Of a stretch of DNA of 64,000 nucleotides, positions 17,333-26,016 are shown piece after piece. A program made the position numbers and the translations under genes. Each line of letters starts with the position of its first letter. Within the stretch, counting starts at the first letter, position 1. Source of the DNA: Francisella halioticida. Lineage in GTDB: Bacteria > Pseudomonadota > Gammaproteobacteria > Francisellales > Francisellaceae. A model generated the notes under the pieces. It was not told the DNA's origin, did no database searches, and saw only the letters and a program-made list of their open reading frames with translations. The DNA lies in assembly GCF_002211785.1 (NCBI RefSeq), contig NZ_CP022132.1, forward strand, positions 744,001 through 808,000, written 5' to 3'.

Positions 17333-19074
17333 TTAAACAACGAGCATTTAGCCAAGAAGTTTTAGATTACTTATTAGATAGTCAATATGATGGTTTTTTA
17401 GCTAAACTTATTGCTGGTAGAGTAAGTGATCTAAATAATATAAACTTGGTCTTAAATGGGGCTATAAAAGATTTATCATCACCATTTTTATTCAAAGATA
17501 TTGATAAAGCAGTAGATAGGCTTTATGTTGCTTTACAAAATAATGAAGTTATAGGTTTAGAGACAGACCATGATTGTGATGGTCAGACCTCTCATGCTAT
17601 CTTTCATGACTCATTAACAAAAGTTTTTGGATATCCTAAAGATAATATTCGTTCTTATATTGGTCATAGGATGAAAGAGGGTTACGGTTTATCAGAATCT
17701 TTAATGAATAGGATTTTAACTGATGACATTCGACCTAGTTTGATAATAACAGCCGATAATGGTTCAACAGATGAACCTAGAATAGCTGTGCTTAAACAAA
17801 ATAGTATAGATACAATTGTGACAGATCATCATGGCATACCACCAGAAGGAGCTCCTAAAAGTGCTGTAGCTGTACTTAACCCTACTCAAGAAGGCTGTGA
17901 TTATCCTGATAAGGCAATTGCTGGGTGTATGGTTGCTTGGCTTTTTATGGCTGCTTTACGAAGAAAATATATTCAAAACTATAAACCAGTATCTAAGTCG
18001 TATGGTTTGAGTAACTTATTAGATTTTGTCGCTATTGGTACAGTTGCAGACTGTGTAAGTATGGCAAATAGCTATAATAATCGTATAGTCACAAAGTTAG
18101 GTATCGAACAACTAAAAGAAAATGATCGTTTATGTTGGGACTTTATTGATAGAGATAGAATATGTAGTGAATACATCGGTTTTAGCATAGCTCCTATTTT
18201 AAATAGTGATGGTAGAGTTTCTGATGCACTTGGCTCAGTAAGCTTTTTGCTAGAAGAAGATGATGAGAGAATTGAAAATACTTTTAACAACCTTAAAAAT
18301 CAAAATAACCAGCGTAAAGAAATTCAAAAACAAATTACGCAAGAAGCTATCGCTCAAGCAAGTGATTTAGACAATAGCAAAAAATCTTTATGTATACTGC
18401 TTGAAAATGGTCATTCAGGTATTCATGGTATCTCTGCAAGTAGGCTAAAAGAGATGTTTGGTAAGCCTATAATAATATTTTCTCAAACACAAAATAATCC
18501 TAATTTAATATCAGGATCAGCACGAAGTATTGATGATATTCATATTAAAGAAGTATTGGATAATATAGCAAGTCTAGATCCTAATTTGATGATTAAGTAT
18601 GGTGGGCATAAAGGTGCAGCAGGATTAACTATTAAGTATAAAGATTTTGCTAAATTCTATGATCTTTTTGAAATGCAAGTTAGTAATCTTGTAAATAAGA
18701 ATAGTATAACGTTAGAGCCTTGCATAGAGTATGATTTTGAGCTTGAAATTGATGATTTTAATTTAGATACTTTGATAAAAATAGAATCTTTGGAGCCATA
18801 TGGTAGAGAATTTGAGAAGCCAGTTTTTTGTAATGATTTTACTGTAGAGAATTTTCGTTTAGTTGGTAAAGATAAAAATCATGCACAATTGGTTTTATGC
18901 TATAAAGATACAGTATCTATAAAATCAATATGGTTTAATGCTATTGATAATGCCGTAGTGGAAGAGATATCTATAGGAGATACTGTCAAAGCTTGTTATC
19001 AGTTGCAGAAAGAAGAGTTTCTTGGGCAAGTTAATTTATCTCTAAATATAAAAATAGTTGAGAAGATTATTTAG
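17326..19074 (+). CDS. recJ: Single-stranded-DNA-specific exonuclease RecJ
   Basis: A DHH-superfamily 5'-3' ssDNA exonuclease used in RecF-pathway recombination and mismatch repair. The frame is open from ATG 17296, but ATG 17326 (MLIKQRAFSQEVLDYLL) matches the family start better and overlaps the upstream stop by seven bases. Motif I TDHDCDG lies near residue 80, the DHH motif VTDHHG near 165, and the DHHA1 block KYGGHKGAAGL near 430; a C-terminal OB-like domain follows. Length is about 582 residues, normal for RecJ. No missing motif is seen. Confidence 0.92.
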   Translation: MLIKQRAFSQEVLDYLLDSQYDGFLAKLIAGRVSDLNNINLVLNGAIKDLSSPFLFKDIDKAVDRLYVALQNNEVIGLETDHDCDGQTSHAIFHDSLTKVFGYPKDNIRSYIGHRMKEGYGLSESLMNRILTDDIRPSLIITADNGSTDEPRIAVLKQNSIDTIVTDHHGIPPEGAPKSAVAVLNPTQEGCDYPDKAIAGCMVAWLFMAALRRKYIQNYKPVSKSYGLSNLLDFVAIGTVADCVSMANSYNNRIVTKLGIEQLKENDRLCWDFIDRDRICSEYIGFSIAPILNSDGRVSDALGSVSFLLEEDDERIENTFNNLKNQNNQRKEIQKQITQEAIAQASDLDNSKKSLCILLENGHSGIHGISASRLKEMFGKPIIIFSQTQNNPNLISGSARSIDDIHIKEVLDNIASLDPNLMIKYGGHKGAAGLTIKYKDFAKFYDLFEMQVSNLVNKNSITLEPCIEYDFELEIDDFNLDTLIKIESLEPYGREFEKPVFCNDFTVENFRLVGKDKNHAQLVLCYKDTVSIKSIWFNAIDNAVVEEISIGDTVKACYQLQKEEFLGQVNLSLNIKIVEKII

Positions 19075-19138
19075 ACAAGTTCATTTAAATTTTGGCGTTA
19101 TTACAGTAAATATTTTCATTTCATAAAAATATTTATTC

Positions 19139-19819
19139 TATTTTAGAAAACTATTATCCTTTACTTTTTTAATATTGCTACAGGTACTTTTTATTAGCTC
19201 TCTATCAAAGTCATAGCATTCATCTTTGTTTATTTTGTGATTATTATCAGATATAAAGCAAGTTTTTTTAAGTTTAGGGTATACATAATATGTCCCTTTA
19301 GGAGTATATAATAATTTGCCTTTTTGTTTTTTTCTTTGATTAGTTTAAAATATGAGCTTTAGAGTCATTTTGTGCTTGTTCATAGGCAGAGCTAATAGGC
19401 GTTATAACAAAAATAATAGGCATAAATATGAATATAAATAGACAAATTAAACTAAAAAGTTGTAAGAGAATTAACAAACAGTATTTAATGCTAAAAATAT
19501 TTTGACTTTTATCAATGTTTATTGCTTTTATTGTTCCATTAAATATGAGTATATAGCCTACTATCTCAATAAAAATTACACAAATCAATGCTAGTGACGA
19601 TTTGAAAGCATTTGTTACAGTAATATTTAGTACTGTAATTAGGCCTCTATAAAGTAAATGTGCATTAGAGTATAAATTTATAGTGAAACTATTTATTCCA
19701 AAAATATCAAAAGATTTAAGCCAATATTGATATCCTGATAAAAGAAGAAGTACCGCGAATATAGATATAAAAATAGATATGGCAAGGGAGCTTGATTTTT
19801 TTATAAAAATAACCCCCAT
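19139..19819 (-). pseudogene. Membrane protein of unknown family, probably frameshifted near its C-terminus
   Basis: The main frame (19340-19819, 159 codons, MGVIFIKKSSSLAISIF) has about four hydrophobic segments and stops after KAHILN. Directly downstream a different frame runs without stop and without a Met: NQRKKQKGKLLYTPKGTYYV, continuing to DECYDFDRELIKSTCSNIKK and a TAG at 19139-19141. Its codon pattern is coding-like. One base change near 19340 would join the two into about 225 residues. Alternatively the short protein is real and the rest is relic. I do not recognise a family. Confidence 0.5.
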
Positions 19820-20040
19820 AAATCATTAATATTATATTTATTCTCTACTATAGGATTATATTCAGATCTTTGGTGATCTTTAGAAAAATTACGTAATTTT
19901 TCTAAAAACCAATATAATATTTTGAATATAACGTGTATTATAAGTCCAATAAATATTGCGCATATAGTAATAATTAAATAGGTGTTAAGCACAGTTAATA
20001 AATCATTTTTTAACTTGTATTTTAAATTATGAAGAATCAA
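19801..20040 (-). CDS. Small hypothetical membrane protein
   Basis: 79 residues, MILHNLKYKLKNDLLTVLN, then one strong hydrophobic segment (LIITICAIFIGLIIHVIF) and a polar tail ending NINDLWGLFL. It overlaps the next minus-strand membrane gene by 19 bases in another frame, so the two are likely coupled, or are halves of one protein broken by a shift. It is divergent from birA with only 14 bases between starts. No family recognised. Confidence 0.5.
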   Translation of the reverse strand: MILHNLKYKLKNDLLTVLNTYLIITICAIFIGLIIHVIFKILYWFLEKLRNFSKDHQRSEYNPIVENKYNINDLWGLFL

Positions 20041-20054
20041 TAGAAAAAGTAAAG

Positions 20055-20834
20055 ATGAAAAATCATAAACATATACAAGAAAAACTTATTCATAAAATAA
20101 ATGATATAAGTATAGAATATTTTGAGACAATAGGTTCAACTAATGATTATCTTTTAGAGAAAAAGTTTACTTCGAAATACCATTTTTGTTATGCAGATAT
20201 TCAAACAAAAGCTAGAGGTAGAAGGGGTGATATATGGGTGTCTGAGAATAAAGATAACATTTATGCTACTCTTGGTTTTCATTATGGTTTTAATATTTCA
20301 AAAAATTCTCTTAAAAGTATTAAGATAGCTCTAGGTGTTTTGTTGGCTATTAAGAAGTATATAGTTCCAGAACAGAAAAAATATCTAAAAATAAAACTGC
20401 CTAATGATATTTATTTTAAAGATCAAAAACTCGCAGGTATTTTAATAGAGACAAAGAATCTTAGAAAAGATAGTTTTGATATTGTTATAGGTGTGGGTAT
20501 AAATGTTAATATGTTTAATTTAGATGAAAATATTGATCGAGAATGGACATCATTAGCAATTATAAATAATAAGAAAATAGATTCATCACAACTTATTATT
20601 AGCTTAGTAAAGCAAATAATATCTTTATTTAAGATCAGTGATGATGAAGCCTTGATAGAGCTATCTAAATATGATTACACTTTAGATAAGAAAATAACCT
20701 TTAATTATGATAATCAACTAATTGAAGGGGTCGCTAAGGGTGTTTCAAGATATTTTAAATTAAATATTTTAAGTAGCAGTCAAATATTTGAATTTGAGTT
20801 AGCAAGTGTGAGTAAAATTAGAGTAGTAAAATGA
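20055..20834 (+). CDS. birA: Biotin--[acetyl-CoA carboxylase] ligase, no DNA-binding domain
   Basis: A biotin protein ligase of 259 residues that attaches biotin to the AccB carrier (also encoded in this window at 27430). The adenylate loop is seen as KARGRRGDIWVS, and KLPNDIYFKDQKLAGILIE is the conserved WPND-like and KxxGIL region. A short C-terminal domain follows. The N-terminal winged helix of E. coli-type BirA is absent, so this is a monofunctional class I ligase that cannot repress bio genes. The TGA stop overlaps the epmA ATG (ATGA). Confidence 0.92.
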   Translation: MKNHKHIQEKLIHKINDISIEYFETIGSTNDYLLEKKFTSKYHFCYADIQTKARGRRGDIWVSENKDNIYATLGFHYGFNISKNSLKSIKIALGVLLAIKKYIVPEQKKYLKIKLPNDIYFKDQKLAGILIETKNLRKDSFDIVIGVGINVNMFNLDENIDREWTSLAIINNKKIDSSQLIISLVKQIISLFKISDDEALIELSKYDYTLDKKITFNYDNQLIEGVAKGVSRYFKLNILSSSQIFEFELASVSKIRVVK

Positions 20835-21754
20835 GTTTAGAAAATATTCAAAAGCGAGCAGAATACCTTGCTAAAATTCGTGACTATTTTAAAAAGCTAG
20901 ATGTGCTAGAAGTAGATACTCCATTAGCCTATAATTATGGTGTGACAGATCCATTTATTGATGTTTTTGCTATAGATACTGCTGCTGGTAAACGATATTT
21001 ACAAAGTTCACCTGAGTACGCCATGAAAAGATTGCTTGCTGCAGGTAGTGGGAGTATTTATCAAATATGTAAAGCGTTTCGAGATGAGCCATGTGGGCAA
21101 TATCATAATCATGAGTTTACAATGATAGAATGGTATAGAGTAGGTATAAACTATTTTGATTTAATGAAAGAAATTGAACTTCTTTTTTTAGCAGTTAAAC
21201 CAAACTTACAATTTACTTATTTAAGTTACCAAGAGGTTTTTGAGAAGTATTATAATTTTAACCCTCATACTATTTCTTTAGATGAGTTAAACGGTATTGT
21301 TGAGAAAAATCTATACAAGATTCAAGGTTTAAAAAATCCAAGTATAGCTGACTGTTTGGATATACTTTTTAGCTACAAGATTGAGAAAAAACTTAATAAC
21401 CAAAATACCATATATTTTATATATGATTATACGATTTATCAGTCATCATTAGCTAGAAAAGTGTCTAATAAAAATAATCAACAAGTTGCTGCAAGGTTTG
21501 AAGTTTTTTATGATGGTATTGAGCTTGCTAATGGGTATTATGAACTTATAGATAAAAAAGAGCAGCTAAAGCGCTTTGAAAGTGATTTAGCTATTCGAAA
21601 AGAGCAGAGAAAAGCGACTTTAAATATTGATACAGAACTTTTAGAGTGTTTAGAAAATATTCCTGAATGCTCAGGGATTGCTTTAGGGTTTGATAGGTTG
21701 TTGATGAGTTTAGAAAATATTAAGAATATAGAAGAGCTTTCTATTTTCTTGTAG
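20831..21754 (+). CDS. epmA: EF-P--(R)-beta-lysine ligase EpmA (PoxA/GenX)
   Basis: A class II lysyl-tRNA-synthetase catalytic-core paralogue of 307 residues without anticodon domain. Motif 2 is FRDEPCGQYHNHEFTMIEWY, preceded by LQSSPEYAMKRLLAAG. Motif 3 is GIALGFDRLLMSL near the end. EpmA beta-lysylates elongation factor P, relieving polyproline stalling. Translationally coupled to birA by a four-base overlap. The partner genes epmB and efp are not in this window. Confidence 0.93.
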   Translation: MSLENIQKRAEYLAKIRDYFKKLDVLEVDTPLAYNYGVTDPFIDVFAIDTAAGKRYLQSSPEYAMKRLLAAGSGSIYQICKAFRDEPCGQYHNHEFTMIEWYRVGINYFDLMKEIELLFLAVKPNLQFTYLSYQEVFEKYYNFNPHTISLDELNGIVEKNLYKIQGLKNPSIADCLDILFSYKIEKKLNNQNTIYFIYDYTIYQSSLARKVSNKNNQQVAARFEVFYDGIELANGYYELIDKKEQLKRFESDLAIRKEQRKATLNIDTELLECLENIPECSGIALGFDRLLMSLENIKNIEELSIFL

Positions 21755-21788
21755 TAATTATCCAAATGAAACATAAAGTATTATTGAT

Positions 21789-21809
21789 TCTATATTAAAT
21801 ATAGATTTT
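21789..21809 (+). terminator. Possible weak terminator after epmA
   Basis: TCTATAT (21789-21795), loop TAA, ATATAGA (21799-21805), then TTTT. The 7-bp stem is perfect but AT-only apart from one pair, so strength is doubtful. Position 35 bases after the epmA stop fits. Confidence 0.3.
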
Positions 21810-21896
21810 GATACTGGAATTTATTTCTGCTATTTAATTTAATTGTGTTTATGTATTAATATCACTAGACTTTTATTTAATTTTTCTTAAAAAAAT

Positions 21897-22022
21897 ATGG
21901 TGCATAAACTATATTCTAACTCTTCAAAACTAGTTTTTATTTGTCTGTTCTTAATATTTTTAAATTCGGTAGTTCAAATGATTACAGTTTTGGGAACTTT
22001 ATTTTTACATAATTTAGGTTTT
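21897..22022 (+). pseudogene. MFS transporter, N-terminal fragment cut by IS-A
   Basis: ATG 21897 opens MVHKLYSNSSKLVFICLFLI and continues into a first membrane helix ending FLHNLGF, where the IS-A left end begins (22023). Only 42 native codons remain. The C-terminal half of an MFS protein follows the element at 23335. About 150-200 central codons are in neither piece, so the two flanks are not a simple insertion site. Confidence 0.7.
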
Positions 22023-23334
22023 TATAATGTCCCCAGAAAAAGCTACTGATTTTAGAAAGATTTTTATTCCTAGATGTTAAACTTAACTAGATAAATTAGG
22101 AAATAGATAAATGAGTAAAAAAAGAGTAACGTATACAGCTGATTTTAAAGCTAAAGTAATTATAGAATTGCTAGAAGGCGATATGACAGTTAATGAGATA
22201 GCAAGTAAGTATGATTTACTTCCTAAAAACGTGCATAATTGGAAGCAGCAATTTTTATCTAATGCTTGCTTAGCATTTGATAAAAGCTCTATTGTTAAGG
22301 AGTATAAGCAGGAAATAGATGAGCTTAGAAAAGATAAAGATGCAACAAGTAAAAAACTAGTCGAGGTAATAGTAGAGAGGGATTTTTTAATGGGAAAGCT
22401 AAAAAGCTTGGTATCATCAAATGATAGAGTAAACTCTGTAGATACTAAGCTAGAATTATCTTTAAATAATCAGCTTAAACTATTATCTGTATCTAAGAGT
22501 GTGTACTATTATACACCAATATCAAAATTTAGTAGTAATGATGATATTAAACTATTAAATGCAATAGATTTGATACATACTAAACATCCATATTATGGTA
22601 CGAGAAGTCTAGTAAAGTTGCTAAATAGATTAGGATTTCTAGTTGGAAGGAAGCTAATCAAAAGTGCTATGGAATTCATGGGTATTAAGGCATTGTATCC
22701 TAAAAAAAAGACAACTGTCATTAATAAGCAACACAAGAAATATCCATACTTACTTAATGTATTTAAAAATGAGACGAATCAGGTTGTTATAGATAAAGCT
22801 AATAAGGTATGGAGTGCTGATATCACGTATATTAGACTAGAATGTGGGTATGCATATTTAGTAGCCATAATAGATTGGCATAGCAAGAAAACACTAGCTT
22901 GGAAGATTTCTAATACTATGGATACACATCTAACAACTAGTGTGTTAAAAGAAGCGTTATTTAAATATGGTAAACCTGATATCTTTAACTCTGATCAAGG
23001 AACTCAATATACAGCAAAAGAGCATATTAAAATATTATCTGATAATAAAATAAATATATCTATGGATGCTAAAGGAAGATCTATAGATAATATTGCAATT
23101 GAGAGATTTTGGAGAACACTGAAATATGAAAATGTTTATCCGGCATCATATATAACTATGAAAGAGGCTAAAGTAGGTATCAAAGAATATATTGATATTT
23201 ACAACAATGAAAGACTACATTCTAGTATTGGATATATGACTCCTGATGAAGTATATTCTGGTATTTTAGATGCTGCATAAAAGCAAGGAATAAAAATATT
23301 TTGTAAAGTGGTATTGAATAACAGGGATAGTTTG
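22023..23334 (+). mobile_element. IS-A copy 2, structurally intact (1312 bp)
   Basis: The left end is TATAATGTCCCCAGAAAAAG. The right end GGGATAGTTTG differs slightly from the usual GGGACAGTTTA. The ends form an imperfect inverted repeat (TATAATGTCCCC against TAAACTGTCCCT in other copies). The transposase is uninterrupted. Flanking triplets (TTT left, TAC right) do not match. Confidence 0.92.
22111..23280 (+). CDS. IS3-family transposase, single fused frame (IS-A copy 2)
   Basis: 389 residues. The N-terminal helix-turn-helix (about 5-50, MTVNEIASKYDLLPKNVHNW) is followed by a coiled coil (about 58-100) and a rve catalytic domain with ADITY (Asp237), NSDQGTQY (Asp295) and IAIERFWRTLKYE (Glu331), i.e. 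D-57-D-35-E. Most IS3 elements split this into orfA and orfB with a programmed -1 shift; here both parts are in one frame. All motifs are present, so it may be active and could move the broken copies in trans. Confidence 0.93.
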   Translation: MSKKRVTYTADFKAKVIIELLEGDMTVNEIASKYDLLPKNVHNWKQQFLSNACLAFDKSSIVKEYKQEIDELRKDKDATSKKLVEVIVERDFLMGKLKSLVSSNDRVNSVDTKLELSLNNQLKLLSVSKSVYYYTPISKFSSNDDIKLLNAIDLIHTKHPYYGTRSLVKLLNRLGFLVGRKLIKSAMEFMGIKALYPKKKTTVINKQHKKYPYLLNVFKNETNQVVIDKANKVWSADITYIRLECGYAYLVAIIDWHSKKTLAWKISNTMDTHLTTSVLKEALFKYGKPDIFNSDQGTQYTAKEHIKILSDNKINISMDAKGRSIDNIAIERFWRTLKYENVYPASYITMKEAKVGIKEYIDIYNNERLHSSIGYMTPDEVYSGILDAA

Positions 23335-23831
23335 TACTAAATCAAAATAAGACAACTTATACTATTTTTTTAGAGAGTTACGCATCGATTTCTGTTAAAA
23401 ATATTTACCTTTTATTTGCTTTAAATGGTTTAATTATTATCTTTTTTCAGATTCCATTGAGTTATATTTTTAATAAATTATCCTATGCAATGGCTTGTCT
23501 CTATGGAGTGTTATTTTTAACTGTGGGTATAGGAATGACAACAATTATAAATAATTTTTCTTTAGCTATTCTTTCATGTGTTTTATGGACTATTGGGGAG
23601 ATGGTATTATATCCTCCTTTGTTACTTTATATACTTAGCTCAAGTAAATATTCTAAAGGAAAAACTATGGGGATTTATCAAGTTTTTTATTCTATTGGTT
23701 CTTTAATGGCACCTCTCTTGGGCACTCTTGTTTATGAATATTCTCCAAGAATATTATGGAATATGTCTTTAGTCTTTGGAGTAATATGTGGAGATATATT
23801 TTTATTTATTTATCGAATTAAAGATTACTGA
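23335..23831 (+). pseudogene. MFS transporter, C-terminal fragment after IS-A
   Basis: Coding-like from the IS junction: VLNQNKTTYTIFLESYASIS, then about five hydrophobic segments with LWTIGEMVLYPPLLLYILSS and MGIYQVFYSIGSLMAPLLG, typical of the MFS helices 10-11 region of DHA1-type exporters. It ends at TGA 23831. A TTG at 23457 could start a short product but is more likely fortuitous. It matches the N-terminal fragment in family, but the middle of the gene is gone. Confidence 0.7.
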
Positions 23832-23909
23832 ATTAGTAAGCTTAAAAATTTTTTCAGTTGTTGTAAATGTTATTTTATAAGTTTAATAAAGCCATATAGT
23901 TTAAGTATT

Positions 23910-25023
23910 TTAATTAGAGTGATTTAAAATTGTTATAGGATTTATTGCAAATTCCACATTTAAAGAGTTAAGTTTTTTAGCTATTGCTAATAATATATCA
24001 TCTTGAGTATTAATAAAATTAGTAAAAAATACTTTATTTACCATAGCGTAAATTTGTATATTAATACCATTTGAACCAAAACTACCTTCTGATCTATTAC
24101 CAATCATGCTGTTACCAGATGCTAGATATACAGCAATTGTTTTAGCTTGATCTATATCTGGGTGAGATTTAAGTATAGATAGTATTTCTTGCTTAATTAA
24201 CTTGACTTTTTCAATATATTTATAATCAATAGTAATATATTGGATTATACGTCTATGAGTACGCCGTGATGTTGTGGTTATACAAGTATTGAGAAATATA
24301 GAGTTTGGTATATGCATAGGAGTTGTTTCATAGCTATCTATTTGAGTGGTTAGAATACCAATTTTCTTGATTGTACCACTAAATTTTGTCGATGAATTTA
24401 TATCAGAGGATATAATATCACCTTCTGAGTATTTACGGTTAAATATAACAAATAGTCCACCAAACAGATTTGTAAGAAGAGTACTTTGTGATAACGTTAG
24501 CCCTGCGATAGCGACACCACTAAAAGCTCCTAATGCTGTAGGAGGAACTCGAATATTAAGATAATAGAGATAACTATAGCACCTAACTCCATAGCCTTAA
24601 ATATAGCATTTATATCCCTAAAGTCATCATAGCCATTTTATTTTCTTGTTTTTTCTTTTCAATAAAAATTTGTTTAGTTTTATATAGAAACTTAAACAGG
24701 CTAATTATAATTGCTAAATAAATACAAAAGTTAAAAATCTTATCAGAATAAGGAATTATTAAGCTTTTGTAATTAGGTAAATATGCAATTACAGGTAAAT
24801 CTATACATGTTTTTATAAAGTATGCCCATATTACGAGATATAATATAAGACTTAAAAATTTTATAAGTGAGAACTTTAAAGTATTATTATGTCTCATTAT
24901 AACTAAGCTACTTAGGAGAAATATTGCTAGACTAGCAACCAAACATATTAAAAAATCTATAAATAAGATATAAGTAGGAGAGTAATTTTCTACTCTTAGA
25001 AGTATATTATTTAAAACATTCAT
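23910..25023 (-). pseudogene. MscS-family mechanosensitive channel with two frameshifts
   Basis: Three frames join into one MscS protein of about 370 residues. The first (ATG 25023, MNVLNNILLRVENYSPTYIL) carries the N-terminal helices and ends near 24640 after KKKQENK. A one-base loss in an A-run shifts to NGYDDFRDINAIFKAMELGA. A second one-base loss near 24560 shifts to IRVPPTALGAFSGVAIAGLT, the pore helix and NLFGGLFVIFNRKYSEGDII. The last part (ATG 24317 onward) is the cytoplasmic domain, ending INPITILNHSN. The order and spacing fit MscS, so this is a recently broken channel. Confidence 0.8.
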
Positions 25024-25114
25024 AATTCTACTAATTTTTAACTATTATGAATAATATTAATCTATTTTAGAGTAGAGTTATATATTTAGAAAAAATAAAT
25101 ATTTATATAGATTT

Positions 25115-25927
25115 TTATTGTTTAGTAGGTATTTTAATACTAGACGCGCTTGAGTCAGAGGTGCCACCAATAACCATATTGTTTATATTAGCTGTAGCAG
25201 GGGGGGGCGCAGCTAGCGATGATGTATGTACATTAGCATTAGATTTAGAAGTTTCAGAACCTATAGTATGGCTACTTGAATCAGCTATTTTGGTGGTATT
25301 AGAAGTCACGTCATTAGTTGAGTTTTCCTGAGTAGTAGTGGTGGAGCCATTGTTTGAAGTTTTGGAGCTTATAGTACTGCCTGAGTTAATTGTTTTAGTA
25401 GCATTAGAAGAAACTACACCAGTTGAATCTATTTTATTAGAGGTGATAGCATTATTATTATCTATAGTTATAGGTTTTTGTTGCTCTCCAAAATTATTTT
25501 TATTATATTCAATTGGAGTATAAATGATAGATGATTTTGAAACTTGAGGATTTGAACTAGCAGTATCAATCTTTTCTCTAACTTGTTTAACAACTAATAC
25601 AACTATAGCAATTATAATTATTATTATTGCTAGCCTATTTATATAATCAAAAGCTTTGAGTTTCCCATAACGAGACTTTTTATAGTATAAGATATCAACT
25701 TTATTTAGGATTGATACTATCTTCTTCTCAGAAATTTTAAGATATTCACAATACCTCCTAATTTGATTTTTAAGTAAGCTACTAGAGCTTTGTAATAAGG
25801 TATCATTATCTGCTTCTTCTATAATTTGAATAGTATCTTCAGATAAGTTAATAGCATCAGCAATAGTATTACGTTTGAGTTCTTCAGACTCGCGAGTACT
25901 TTTAATAAAAGATTGAAAATTATGCAT
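25115..25927 (-). CDS. RodZ-like membrane protein: HTH, one membrane helix, Ser/Thr-rich periplasmic tail
   Basis: 270 residues. The N-terminus (about 1-75) is a helix-turn-helix of the RodZ type: STRESEELKRNTIADAINLS, with a CEYLKIS segment. One membrane helix follows (about 98-118, LAIIIIIIAIVVLVV). The outer part is low complexity, very rich in Ser, Thr and Asn, and ends SSASSIKIPTKQ. The C-terminal beta domain of RodZ is not evident. By topology a role with MreB in cell shape is possible. A run of eight C (25200-25207 on the plus strand as G) in the tail is unusual for this AT-rich genome. Confidence 0.6.
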   Translation of the reverse strand: MHNFQSFIKSTRESEELKRNTIADAINLSEDTIQIIEEADNDTLLQSSSSLLKNQIRRYCEYLKISEKKIVSILNKVDILYYKKSRYGKLKAFDYINRLAIIIIIIAIVVLVVKQVREKIDTASSNPQVSKSSIIYTPIEYNKNNFGEQQKPITIDNNNAITSNKIDSTGVVSSNATKTINSGSTISSKTSNNGSTTTTQENSTNDVTSNTTKIADSSSHTIGSETSKSNANVHTSSLAAPPPATANINNMVIGGTSDSSASSIKIPTKQ

Positions 25928-26016
25928 ATCAATTAGAAGTTTAAAATTAGTTACTTGTATGCATTATATAAGAAAATGATAGAAAATTAAATGTAGATGT
26001 TTAAAGTAGGGTTTAA

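Noticed and set aside
24346-24564. Plus-strand open frame of 72 codons
   Set aside because: It is the reverse strand of the MscS pore region, whose minus-strand reading gives clear family motifs.
25338-25523. Plus-strand frame rich in Val/Leu/Glu
   Set aside because: It is the complement of the Ser/Thr-rich tail of the RodZ-like protein; composition artefact.
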